A DNA stretch of 31,087 bases from an uncultured Microbacterium sp. (lineage in GTDB: Bacteria; Actinomycetota; Actinomycetes; Actinomycetales; Microbacteriaceae). Location: the NCBI GenBank assembly GCA_947647645.1, contig CANSLE010000004.1:1-31087 (forward strand). Direction: 5' to 3'. Below, piece after piece: positions 22,018 through 29,851 of this stretch (position 1 is its first letter; each line of letters begins with the position of its first letter). The translations under genes and the position numbers were made by a program. The notes beneath the pieces were generated by a model, which made no database searches, was not told the origin of the DNA, and saw nothing but the letters and a program-made list of their open reading frames with translations.

Positions 22018-22533
22018 ATGGCTGCACGCGTGAGAGTCGAAGACCGGGAGTGCCCTCTGTCGACGGCGATGTCGTACGTCGGCGAGTGGTGGACGATGTT
22101 GATCCTGCACGACTGCTTCGACGGCTACACCCGCTTCGACGAGTTCGAGGTCAACATCGGCCTGTCTTCGAGCATGCTGACCACGCGACTCAAGACTCTC
22201 GTCGAGAGCGGCATCCTCACCAAGCGCCCCTACCAGGACCGTCCGGTTCGGCACGAGTATGTGCTCACCGACTTCGGGCGCTCGCTCCGCCCGATCCTGG
22301 TGGCCATGGCCGCCTGGAGAAACGAGCAGCTGGCTCCCTCGGCGCGGGCGATGATCCTCGTCGACACGGAGACCGACCGAGAGGTGGATGCCGTCACGAT
22401 CGATCCCGCCACGGGCCTCCCTGTGACGGACCAGCGCTTCGTGTTCCGCGCCGGCCCCGCCGCGAGCGAACAGATGCGCGCACGCTACGCCTCCGGTGCG
22501 GGCCACGCGGATCGCCTGACGCGCGCGTCGTAG
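22018..22533 (+). CDS. HxlR-family transcriptional regulator
   Basis: A 171-residue winged-helix regulator of the HxlR type: CPLSTAMSYVGEWWTMLILH has the conserved start (Cys12, then the W of the first helix), and IGLSSSMLTTRLKTLVESGI with KRPYQDRPVRHEYVLTDFGR is the recognition helix and wing. HxlR proteins often sense aldehydes, quinones or redox stress, sometimes through the conserved Cys. The longer C-terminal half has no clear domain. A GAGGAGGGG Shine-Dalgarno is 3-4 bases before the ATG. It is divergent to the SDR-SnoaL pair. Confidence 0.93.
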   Translation: MAARVRVEDRECPLSTAMSYVGEWWTMLILHDCFDGYTRFDEFEVNIGLSSSMLTTRLKTLVESGILTKRPYQDRPVRHEYVLTDFGRSLRPILVAMAAWRNEQLAPSARAMILVDTETDREVDAVTIDPATGLPVTDQRFVFRAGPAASEQMRARYASGAGHADRLTRAS

Positions 22534-22609
22534 AGGCGGCACAGACGCCGGAGACGGTGGGGTCAACCGGCCCAGAACGCCCCTGCCGCGATGCCATCGA
22601 CCGGCGTGG

Positions 22610-23113
22610 TCAGAGCGTGCGCAGCCACGCGCGGATGCGTCCGCGGGCATTGGTGTACGGCGACGAGGTGTTGAGCGAGATCATCCGCCCCATCGTCCAC
22701 TTGCCGTACCAGGGGGCCCCGTAGAGCTCTTCCTCGGAGTATCCGCCGATCAGTTCGACGATCCGCGTCTTCGCCTCGACGAGCTGCGCTCTGAGGCGTT
22801 CCCAGCTGTCATCGCGGTGTTCGGCGTAGTAGCGCTGGGCGAGGAGTCCGAGCTCGTTCCATGCGATGCCCGGAGCGGGGAACTCGTCGGGCAGGCCCGC
22901 GGCACGACGTCGGTGCCAGGTGAGAACCTGCTGGTTCCAGCCGATCAAGTAGGCGAGCAGATCGGCGGGACTGATCGTGGTTCCGGTGACATGCCCGTCC
23001 AGAACGGGCATCCGCACGGCATCGATCGGGATGCGGTCGAGATCCTCGCTGAGCCGGGTGAAGGTCGTCTCGATCGCCGCGAGGAGCTCCTCCTGGGAAG
23101 CGGGAACGGCCAT
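22610..23113 (-). CDS. ClbS/DfsB family four-helix bundle protein
   Basis: A 167-residue protein of the ClbS/DfsB (DUF1706) family: SQEELLAAIETTFTRLSEDL, SPADLLAYLIGWNQQVLTWH and ELIGGYSEEELYGAPWYGKW are typical (DinB-like four-helix bundle). ClbS itself is a cyclopropane hydrolase that protects colibactin producers; most homologues are of unknown role. The start is the ATG at 23113 (MAVPASQEELLAAI). It is divergent to the MazG-type gene, with a 103-bp shared upstream region. Confidence 0.87.
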   Translation of the reverse strand: MAVPASQEELLAAIETTFTRLSEDLDRIPIDAVRMPVLDGHVTGTTISPADLLAYLIGWNQQVLTWHRRRAAGLPDEFPAPGIAWNELGLLAQRYYAEHRDDSWERLRAQLVEAKTRIVELIGGYSEEELYGAPWYGKWTMGRMISLNTSSPYTNARGRIRAWLRTL

Positions 23114-23203
23114 GCCAGCGTCTCGTTCTGCGCGGACTGAGCCGAGGTGCCCGCGCCGTAGGTCTCGATGGGAAGTCTACGAGTCGGCTGACGAGGCCCT
23201 GGC

Positions 23204-23209
23204 TAGGCT
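23204..23209 (+). promoter_or_regulatory. -10 element of a probable leaderless MazG-type promoter
   Basis: TAGGCT fits TANNNT and ends 7 bases before the GTG start of the MazG-type gene. No Shine-Dalgarno is present between them. Confidence 0.4.
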
Positions 23210-23216
23210 GAGCATC

Positions 23217-23537
23217 GTGACCAGTGAAGCCGTGACATCAGCGCTGCGGGCATTCGTCGCGGAGCGGGACTGGGCGCGGTTCCATTCGCCCGAGAACCTC
23301 GCGAAGTCGATCGCCATCGAGGCGGGCGAGCTGCTGGAAGAGTTTCAGTGGTCGTCCGAGTTCGATACGGAGCGGGTCCGGCTCGAACTCGCCGACGTCT
23401 TGACCTACTGCTATCAGCTCGCCGACCGGCTGGGCGTGGATCCGGATGCGATCGTGCTGGAGAAGCTCGAGATCACCCGCGAGAAGTACCCGGTCGAGAA
23501 GGCTCGGGGGCGGAGTGCCAAGTATGACCAGCTTTGA
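23217..23537 (+). CDS. MazG-type nucleotide pyrophosphohydrolase
   Basis: A 106-residue all-alpha NTP pyrophosphohydrolase of the MazG-like (RS21-C6/iMazG) type, which hydrolyses (d)NTPs to NMP and pyrophosphate. The metal motif is complete: E35-x-x-E38 in IAIEAGELLEEFQW and E57-x-x-D60 in LELADVLTYCYQLADRLG. The typical C-terminal KYPVEKARGRSAKY is present. The GTG start follows a -10 element at 7 bases and is likely leaderless. Its end overlaps the helicase start by 14 bases, so the two are translationally coupled. In phage defence such enzymes could deplete or shape nucleotide pools; that role is inferred from the pairing. Confidence 0.92.
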   Translation: MTSEAVTSALRAFVAERDWARFHSPENLAKSIAIEAGELLEEFQWSSEFDTERVRLELADVLTYCYQLADRLGVDPDAIVLEKLEITREKYPVEKARGRSAKYDQL

Positions 23538-25278
23538 GATCGAAGAGATCCCTTTCGACGCCGGCGCCATCAGCGACCATCCCGACGCGACCGGGCGGCT
23601 GAGCAATTGGCCCGCGGTGTACATGATCAACAACCACCGCGACGTCTACGTCGGCGAGACCGGGAATGCGTTGCTCCGGATGGTGCAGCACCGACGCGAC
23701 CCGAAGAAGCAACACCTCGACGTCGCACGCATCCTGCTGGACGAGACCTTCCACCGGTCGGCCTGCTACGACTTGGAGTCGTTGCTGATCCAGTGGTTCT
23801 ACTCGGACGGTGGCTACACCGTCATCAACGCCAATGACGGGCATCGCAACGAGGAGTATCCCGGCCGCGCAGCGTTCCAGACGCGGTTCCACGAGATCTT
23901 TGACGAGCTCCGCAGACGAGGAATGTTCCGCCAGTCGCTGACGGACATCGAGAACAGCGACTTCTTCAAGCTCTCGCCTTTCAAGTCGCTCGTGCCCGAC
24001 CAGGAGCGGACGATCCTGGAGGTGCTCAAAACCCTCTTCGACGACCTCGACGCGGAAAGGTCGAGCACGATGGTGGTCGCGGGCAACCCGGGCACGGGCA
24101 AGACCGTCGTCGGCATCTCGCTCGTGAAGACCCTGCGAGACATCGAGCGGTCGAACGGCATCGATGACGCCGAGCAGGGAAGCTCCATCTCCGACTTCTT
24201 CGCGAGGGGCTATCCCGAGCTGCTGAAGGGCCTCCGCGTGGGCATGGTCGTTCCGCAGCAGTCCCTCCGCGCATCGATCAGGAAGGTGTTCGATCGCACG
24301 CCGGGTCTCAACACATCGATGGTGCTGACCGCGTTCGACGTGGGGGAGTCGGCCGAGAAGTATGACGTCCTCGTCGTCGATGAAGCACACCGTCTGAACC
24401 AACGGGCCAATCAATCCTCGGGCTCGCTCAACGCCAAGTTCGCGGCGATCAACACGCGCCTCTTCGGTCACGATTCCGCAGAGCTCACGCAGTTGGACTG
24501 GGTCCGCGCGCAGAGCAGGCACAGCGTCCTGCTGATGGATGCTGCGCAGAGCGTGCGCCCCGCCGACCTTCCCCCTGAGGTGGTCGGCGAGGTCGTCGGG
24601 GAGGCCAAGGCCAGTCACCATTTCTTCCCCCTGACCACGCAGATGCGCGTCAGAGCAGGCGCCGACTACATCGGGTTCGTCAGAGAGGTGCTCAGCGGAC
24701 AGGCACCGTCACAGCCGGACCTCGGCGAATACGAGTTCGGGATGTTCGACGAGATCGGGCCGATGGAGGATCTGATCCGAGAACGCGACCGGCAGTACGG
24801 CCTCGCGAGGATGGCCGCGGGCTACGCGTGGAAATGGGAGTCCGACCCGAAGCGGAGGGGGATGAAGCGGATTCCCCTCGACGAGCGCCCCTACGACATC
24901 GAGATCGAAGGTCGTCGATGGCGCTGGAACTCCGCGGACCGGGATTGGATCAACTCTGCGAACGCCCTCTCCGAGATCGGCTCGATCCACACCGTTCAGG
25001 GGTACGACCTGAACTACGCGGGAATCATCGTCGGGCGTGATCTGCGCTTCGACCCGGTGAGCGGCGGCATCCGCTTCGATCGATCGCACTACTTCGACAA
25101 GAAGGGGTGGGAGAACAATCGAAAACGCGGGCGTATCTACACCGATGCCGACATCGAGCGCTACGTGAAGAACATCTATGCCGTGCTGCTCACCCGCGGC
25201 ATCCGCGGCACGTTCGTGTACGTGTGCGACGAGCCGCTCCGTGAGCACCTGAGAGCGTACATCCCTACTCTCCCCTAG
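23524..25278 (+). CDS. GIY-YIG nuclease plus DUF2075 (SLFN-g3-like) helicase
   Basis: A 584-residue fusion. Residues about 31-105 form a GIY-YIG-type endonuclease domain: AVYMINNHRDVYVGETGNAL (Y33, Y42, then R52), with E85 in DLESLLIQW as probable metal ligand. Residues about 155-580 are a DUF2075/Schlafen-group-3-type P-loop helicase: Walker A GNPGTGKT (187-194), Walker B VLVVDEAHR (282-290), LLMDAAQSVRP (motif III-like, 336-346), LTTQMRVRAG (motif IV), IHTVQGYDLNYAGIIVGRDL (motif V) and YAVLLTRGIRGTFVYVCD (motif VI). All motifs look intact. It starts 14 bases before the end of the MazG-type gene. Likely a DNA or RNA helicase-nuclease of a defence system; the target is unknown. Confidence 0.9.
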   Translation: MTSFEIEEIPFDAGAISDHPDATGRLSNWPAVYMINNHRDVYVGETGNALLRMVQHRRDPKKQHLDVARILLDETFHRSACYDLESLLIQWFYSDGGYTVINANDGHRNEEYPGRAAFQTRFHEIFDELRRRGMFRQSLTDIENSDFFKLSPFKSLVPDQERTILEVLKTLFDDLDAERSSTMVVAGNPGTGKTVVGISLVKTLRDIERSNGIDDAEQGSSISDFFARGYPELLKGLRVGMVVPQQSLRASIRKVFDRTPGLNTSMVLTAFDVGESAEKYDVLVVDEAHRLNQRANQSSGSLNAKFAAINTRLFGHDSAELTQLDWVRAQSRHSVLLMDAAQSVRPADLPPEVVGEVVGEAKASHHFFPLTTQMRVRAGADYIGFVREVLSGQAPSQPDLGEYEFGMFDEIGPMEDLIRERDRQYGLARMAAGYAWKWESDPKRRGMKRIPLDERPYDIEIEGRRWRWNSADRDWINSANALSEIGSIHTVQGYDLNYAGIIVGRDLRFDPVSGGIRFDRSHYFDKKGWENNRKRGRIYTDADIERYVKNIYAVLLTRGIRGTFVYVCDEPLREHLRAYIPTLP

Positions 25279-25483
25279 CGGGCCGAGCCCGCGCGCCGTG
25301 GCGCGGATCCAGGCGCGGGAGGTTCCCGTCGAGACCCCCCCGACCGGGGCGTTCGTCCTGATCGCCGTGCTGCGTCGCGGACTCGTCACCGCGATGCAGG
25401 ACTGCCGGCACCCGGTGCAGGTCTAGATCATTGCCCCTGATGGTGCAGCCTTGGCGTGCATTGCAGCCGACGGGGCGCCCACG

Positions 25484-25765
25484 TCACCGGCGCGGGGCCC
25501 GAGGTACCGGCGGCAGAAGGTCGCTGAGATCGATGTCGAGCGTGCGGCAGATCGCGAGGATCGTCGCAAGACGCGGATTGGTCGCGGGACCGTCCTTCGT
25601 GGTGCTGCCTCGCTCGTACTGCTGGTAGGCATACAGCGAGATCTCGGCGGACTCCGCCATCTGCTCCTGCGTCAGTCCGCGCGACGCGCGGGCCCGCCGC
25701 AACTGCATCCCCAGCTCGCGCGCGAACTCCGCCCATTCCGGAGTGGAGGCGAGGCCAGAGGTCAT
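25484..25765 (-). CDS. XRE-family HTH regulator
   Basis: A 93-residue protein with one HTH_3 domain: LRRARASRGLTQEQMAESAE, ISLYAYQQYERGSTTKDGPA and NPRLATILAICRTLDIDLSD are the classical Xre pattern. There is no ligand domain. The ATG at 25765 has a GGAGG only one base upstream, which is unusually close. It is convergent with the helicase gene 205 bp away and could regulate the defence pair or only itself. Confidence 0.85.
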   Translation of the reverse strand: MTSGLASTPEWAEFARELGMQLRRARASRGLTQEQMAESAEISLYAYQQYERGSTTKDGPATNPRLATILAICRTLDIDLSDLLPPVPRAPRR

Positions 25766-25859
25766 TCCTCCAGCGTGGGCCGGATAAGAGTTGGTGGGAA
25801 CAAATAGGAATTGGTGAAACTGACACGGCGGCTCCCCGGTGCGCTGCGGCGTGTGGTGG

Positions 25860-26207
25860 TCACCACGGTTCGCGGCCTTGCGTGAGGAGTGTGAGGAGGG
25901 TACCCAGCGCGTCGTGCAATCGGGCGGCGCTCTCCGGGGTCAGTTCGATCTGCTGATGCTCGGTGGCGATCGCAACCCAGGTCTCCCGGTCTCCCATGTA
26001 GCGCATGGCCAGCAGCCAGGCATCCTCTGCGACGGCGTCCCTCCGCCGAGGCAGGGCGTCGCCGGTGCTCCGGTGCAGCGTCGTGACCGGGAGCCAGATC
26101 GGTGTCGACTGATGACGGCCGTCGGGGGGAGGCGGGTGGTCGTCGTGGTCGCGGTCGCACCAGTGCGGGCAGGCCTCGGTGAGCCTGGTGGACGGATCGC
26201 TGGTCAT
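25860..26207 (-). CDS. small conserved protein with CPHWC-motif (DUF6907-like)
   Basis: A 115-residue actinobacterial protein. The N-terminal segment EACPHWCDRDHDDHPPPPDG has the CPxWC...H pattern, then ETWVAIATEHQQIELTPESA and RLHDALGTLLTLL, as in DUF6907-like proteins found beside XRE regulators. Function unknown; the two Cys and His residues may bind a metal. The ATG at 26207 follows GAAGGGGACCCCC. It lies 94 bp upstream of the XRE gene on the same strand. Confidence 0.6.
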   Translation of the reverse strand: MTSDPSTRLTEACPHWCDRDHDDHPPPPDGRHQSTPIWLPVTTLHRSTGDALPRRRDAVAEDAWLLAMRYMGDRETWVAIATEHQQIELTPESAARLHDALGTLLTLLTQGREPW

Positions 26208-26422
26208 GGGGGTCCCCTTCGGTTCCGGCGGGGCACTGGCCGTGGGTGTGATTTTACCGTGGGCCCCCGACATGCGGCGTTGGCAGGGGTGCCGGGTGCA
26301 TGGTCGTCGTGCTCTTGTGGAGTCGCGATTGTCATCGTCCGTTCATCTCTATGTGTGCTCCTCTGTCGGTGCAGCGTTAAGATGTATGCAACTGAATCCA
26401 ATACTTGAAGGGCTTCTCTGAC

Positions 26423-26989
26423 ATGACCACGTACAACGTCGGCATCATCATCGGCAGCATCTCGTCGACGTCGATCAACCGTCGCCTCGCCAATGCTCTC
26501 ATCCGCCTCGCGCCGCAGGCCGATCTCACCCTCACCGAGCTGCCGATCGCCGGTCTGCCGTTCTACTCGGCCGACAACGACGGTGCGATCCCCGCCGAGG
26601 CCGCCGAGTTCAAGGCGTCGATCGAGGGCTCGGATGCCGTCGTCATCGTGACGCCCGAGTACAACCGCTCCGTGCCTGGCGTGCTGAAGAACGCGCTCGA
26701 CACCGCGAGCCGCCCGTGGGGCCAGAACAGCTTCGCCGGCAAGCCGTCGGCCGTCATCGGCGCCTCGATCGGCGCGATCGGCACCGCTGTCGCTCAGCAG
26801 CACCTGCGTTCGGTCCTGTCGTTCCTCGCGTCGCCCGAGCTGGCGCAGCCCGAGGCCTACATCCACATGCGCGACGGTCTGATCACCGACGACGGCGAGG
26901 TCACCGACGAGTCGACCGCCGAGTTCCTCGTGTCGTGGTTGAAGGCCGTGCACACGCACGTCGCGAAGTCGCTCAGCCCCGTCGAGTGA
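26423..26989 (+). CDS. NADPH-dependent FMN reductase
   Basis: A 188-residue flavodoxin-fold reductase that binds FMN and reduces quinones, azo dyes or chromate with NAD(P)H. GIIIGSISSTSINRRLANAL is the phosphate loop, and VIVTPEYNRSVPGVLKNALD is the highly conserved FMN/dimer segment, followed by GKPSAVIGAS. The ATG at 26423 is chosen by family start; AAGGG stands 10-14 bases before it. A strong terminator follows at 27006. The AT-rich sequence at about 26377-26405 probably holds the promoter. Confidence 0.94.
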   Translation: MTTYNVGIIIGSISSTSINRRLANALIRLAPQADLTLTELPIAGLPFYSADNDGAIPAEAAEFKASIEGSDAVVIVTPEYNRSVPGVLKNALDTASRPWGQNSFAGKPSAVIGASIGAIGTAVAQQHLRSVLSFLASPELAQPEAYIHMRDGLITDDGEVTDESTAEFLVSWLKAVHTHVAKSLSPVE

Positions 26990-27005
26990 CAGACACTCTC
27001 GGCTG

Positions 27006-27039
27006 AAGGGTGCCCGCCGGACGGCGGGCACCCTTTCTT
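27006..27039. terminator. strong intrinsic terminator, FMN reductase (bidirectional)
   Basis: AAGGGTGCCCGCC pairs with GGCGGGCACCCTT around GGAC and is followed by TTTCTT. It lies 17 bp after the FMN reductase stop and 14 bp after the stop of the convergent acyl-CoA synthetase, and can serve both. Confidence 0.9.
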
Positions 27040-27052
27040 CTGCGGGAGCGCC

Positions 27053-28642
27053 TCAGTCGGCCTGCTCCCGGGCGCGGAGGTCCTTGCGCAGGATCTTGCC
27101 CGACGTCGACTTCGGGATCGCGTCGATGAACTCGACCCGGCGGATCTTCTTGTGCGGCGCGACGTTGTCGGCGACGAACGCGGTCACTTCCTCGGCGGTG
27201 AGCGCGGAGTCGGGTGCGGCGACGATGAAGGCCTTCGGGATCTCCTGTCTGTCGTCGTCGAGCACGCCGATGACCGCGGCATCCATGATCCTCGGATGCC
27301 CGAGCAGCAGCGCCTCGAGTTCGGCGGGAGCGATCTGGTAGCCCTTGTACTTGATGAGCTCCTTCACCCGGTCCACGATCGAGAAGTAGCCCCCCTCGTG
27401 GTAGACGGCGACGTCGCCCGTGTGGAGGAAGCCTTCGGCATCCAGCGTCTCGGCGGTGGCCTCGGGCTTGTTGAGATAGCCGAGCATCACGTTGGGACCT
27501 TTCACCCACAGCTCGCCGGGGCGTGTGCGGCCGTCCTCTTCGATCGCGGTGATCTCCTCGCCTGTCTCGGTGTCGACGAGCTTGCACACGATGTTCGGCA
27601 GGATGGTGCCGACCGAGCTCACCGGGACATCGTCGCGGGTGTAGGGCATGGCGTGCGAGACGGGGCTGAGCTCGCTCATCCCGTAGCCCTGCATTACGCG
27701 GGCGTTGATGCGACGGCCGGCGATGTCGGCGGTCTCGCCGTCGAGGGGTGCGGCGCCGGAGAAGACTGTGTGCACGGTGGAGATGTCGAACTCGTCGACG
27801 ATCGGGTGCTTCGCGAGGGCGACAGCGATCGGAGGCGCGATGAAGAGGTAGGTGCAGCGGTAGGTCTGGATGTTCGTGAGGAACTGCACCAAGTCGAACC
27901 TCGGCATCGTGACGAGGGTCGCGCGCTGCTTCAACGCGAGGTTGAGCAGCACCGTCATCCCGTAGATGTGGAAGAACGGCAGAACGGCGAGAACCCGATC
28001 GGCGGACGTGAGATTGATGTTGATTCGGCACTGGGCCACGTTCGCGACGAGGTTGCGGTGGCTGAGCATGACCCCTTTGGGGATGCCGGTCGTCCCCGAC
28101 GAATAGGGGAGGACCGCGACGTGGGTCGCCGGATCGAATGAGACCTCCGGTGCGGCCCGGCCCTCGCCCAGGAGCCCGCGGAGGCCGGGGTGGCCCTCGG
28201 CGCCGTCGAGCACGATGAGTCGTTCGGTCGGGATGCCGACGGCATCCGCCGCCTGCTGCGCCTGCGGCAGAAGAAGGCTCACCGTGATCACCCACGACGC
28301 ACCGGCGTCGCGCAGCTGCTTCTCGATCTCGCCGGCGGTATACAGCGAGTTGATCGTCGTGACCGTCGCGCCGGCGCGGAGGACGCCGTGGAACACAGTC
28401 GCGAAGGCGGGCACGTTCGGGCAGAGCAGTCCGAGGACGGTCTCGGTGCCGACGCCGTGTGCGGCGAGAGCGCCGGCGAAGGCGTCGATCTGCGCCTTGA
28501 GCGCGCCATAGGTCGTCTCGGCGCCGCTGGCCGGATCGATGAGTGCGACACGGGCGGAATCGTCGCGGGTGAGTCCCGCGAACAGATCGTCGTAGATGCT
28601 GACGTCCGGGATCTCGACATCGGGGAAGGGGCTGGTGAACAC
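27053..28642 (-). CDS. 4-coumarate-CoA-ligase-like acyl-CoA synthetase
   Basis: A 529-residue adenylate-forming enzyme: it activates a carboxylic acid with ATP to the acyl-AMP and transfers it to CoA. The core motifs are intact: YSSGTTGIPKGVMLSHRN (180-197; P-loop-like A3), GYGMSELSPV (A5), GELWVKGPNVMLGYLNKPEA, HTGDVAVYHEGGYFSIVDR (A7) and YKGYQIAPAELEALL (A8), with the catalytic Lys in IPKSTSGKILRKDL near the C-terminus. The pattern is closest to plant/bacterial 4CL-like ligases, so an aromatic or fatty acid is likely. The GTG at 28642 is chosen because AAGGAGA lies 6 bases before it; ATGs further up (28696/28699) have no Shine-Dalgarno. Confidence 0.94.
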   Translation of the reverse strand: MFTSPFPDVEIPDVSIYDDLFAGLTRDDSARVALIDPASGAETTYGALKAQIDAFAGALAAHGVGTETVLGLLCPNVPAFATVFHGVLRAGATVTTINSLYTAGEIEKQLRDAGASWVITVSLLLPQAQQAADAVGIPTERLIVLDGAEGHPGLRGLLGEGRAAPEVSFDPATHVAVLPYSSGTTGIPKGVMLSHRNLVANVAQCRININLTSADRVLAVLPFFHIYGMTVLLNLALKQRATLVTMPRFDLVQFLTNIQTYRCTYLFIAPPIAVALAKHPIVDEFDISTVHTVFSGAAPLDGETADIAGRRINARVMQGYGMSELSPVSHAMPYTRDDVPVSSVGTILPNIVCKLVDTETGEEITAIEEDGRTRPGELWVKGPNVMLGYLNKPEATAETLDAEGFLHTGDVAVYHEGGYFSIVDRVKELIKYKGYQIAPAELEALLLGHPRIMDAAVIGVLDDDRQEIPKAFIVAAPDSALTAEEVTAFVADNVAPHKKIRRVEFIDAIPKSTSGKILRKDLRAREQAD

Positions 28643-28713
28643 GGCGGTCTCCTTCGACGGCACGGCGACCCCGGCGGCGCTGCCGGGTGCGTCCATCATG
28701 CCATCGCCGGCGG

Positions 28714-28760
28714 CCGCGTGGTACGCGGTCCCTCCATGCGAGAGACCGCGTACCACGCGG
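28714..28760. terminator. perfect 17-bp hairpin between dehydrogenase and synthetase
   Basis: CCGCGTGGTACGCGGTC pairs perfectly with GACCGCGTACCACGCGG around a 13-nt loop. It starts 8 bp after the dehydrogenase stop on the minus strand and lies 72 bp before the synthetase start. It has no T-run. It could be a terminator of the dehydrogenase transcript or a binding site. Confidence 0.6.
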
Positions 28761-28768
28761 TGTGGCGC

Positions 28769-29851
28769 TCAGCGCACGAGGAGGGGCTCCTGCACGGAAC
28801 GCGCGGCCGCGAGCCGCTCGGCGGCGCGTTCCTCCGCCGCATCCAGCGGCGTGATGCCGCGGAGGTCGGCGTCCGCGAAGATCGCCCGCACCGTGTCGCC
28901 GATCGCGGCGACGCGGTGCATGATCTCGGCTCGCGAGCCGAGGTGCTTCGCCTCCAGGTCGAGGTAGACGACACCCCCGGCGTTGACGACGAAGTCGGGG
29001 GCGTACAGGATGCCGCGCGCGGCGAGTCGATCGGCGCCGGAACGGTGAGCGAGGGGGTTGTTCGCCGGGCCGCAGACCGCGCGCGCGGCGAGGCCTTCGA
29101 TGACCTCCGCATCCAGAAGACCGCCGATGCCGGCGGGAACGAACACGTCCGCCTCGACGACATGCTCCGTCCCCGGCTCCACCCAGCGCGCGCCGAGCTC
29201 CGCGGCGAGCGCGCGCTTCGCGGGATACACATCGGTGACCGTCAGCTGCGCCCCCTCGGTGCTCAGGCGGACCGCGAGGCGGCTGCCGACCTGGCCGAGC
29301 CCGGAGATGGTGATCCGGCGCCCGTCGAGCTCGGGGACGCCGGTGAGGTGCTCGAGCGTGGCGCGGAGGGACTCGTAGACGCCGAGGCTCGTCGGGCCGG
29401 CGGGCTCGCCCGAACCGCCGACCGCGTCGGGCAGGCCCACGACGTGCGCGGTCCGCTCACTGACGACGAGCATGTCGTCCGTGGTCGAGCCCACGTCCTC
29501 CGCGGTGCGGTAGCGACCCTCGAACCGCTCGACGGCGTCTCCCAGATCGAGGTAGGCGGCGCGGCGCCGGCCGGCGTCGAGGGTCGTGCCCGGTGGGAGA
29601 CAGATCACGGACTTGCCACCCCCGGCATCCAGGCCCGCGGCGGCGTTCTTCAGCGTCATCGCCGCCGACAGGCGCAGGGCGTCGCCGACGGCGTCGCTCC
29701 AGTGCGGGTAGCTCCACATCCGCGCGCCGCCGAGGGCGGAACCGAGGATCGACGAGTGCAGGGCGACCGTGATGACAAGACCGCTGCGCGGCCCCGTCGT
29801 CACCTCCACGCGCTCGTGGGACAAGTCGGGCAGGGGCAGGGTGTGCGTCAT
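28769..29851 (-). CDS. Glu/Leu/Phe/Val dehydrogenase family protein
   Basis: A 360-residue NAD-dependent amino-acid dehydrogenase, which interconverts a branched-chain or aromatic amino acid and its 2-oxo acid plus ammonia. Catalytic lysines are K68 (AMTLKNAAAG) and K80 (DAGGGKSVI); the sequence RTAEDVGSTTDDM is typical, and the Rossmann motif is GLGQVGSRLAVRL. Length matches leucine/phenylalanine dehydrogenases (about 350-360) rather than glutamate dehydrogenases (about 420 or more). The ATG at 29851 follows AGAGGATGCG. It lies upstream of the CoA ligase on the same strand, 126 bp apart with a hairpin between; the two might act in amino-acid/aromatic acid catabolism. Confidence 0.9.
   Translation of the reverse strand: MTHTLPLPDLSHERVEVTTGPRSGLVITVALHSSILGSALGGARMWSYPHWSDAVGDALRLSAAMTLKNAAAGLDAGGGKSVICLPPGTTLDAGRRRAAYLDLGDAVERFEGRYRTAEDVGSTTDDMLVVSERTAHVVGLPDAVGGSGEPAGPTSLGVYESLRATLEHLTGVPELDGRRITISGLGQVGSRLAVRLSTEGAQLTVTDVYPAKRALAAELGARWVEPGTEHVVEADVFVPAGIGGLLDAEVIEGLAARAVCGPANNPLAHRSGADRLAARGILYAPDFVVNAGGVVYLDLEAKHLGSRAEIMHRVAAIGDTVRAIFADADLRGITPLDAAEERAAERLAAARSVQEPLLVR

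Noticed and set aside
27152..28141. 329-residue plus-strand open frame
   Set aside because: Antisense to the acyl-CoA synthetase; no recognisable protein pattern.
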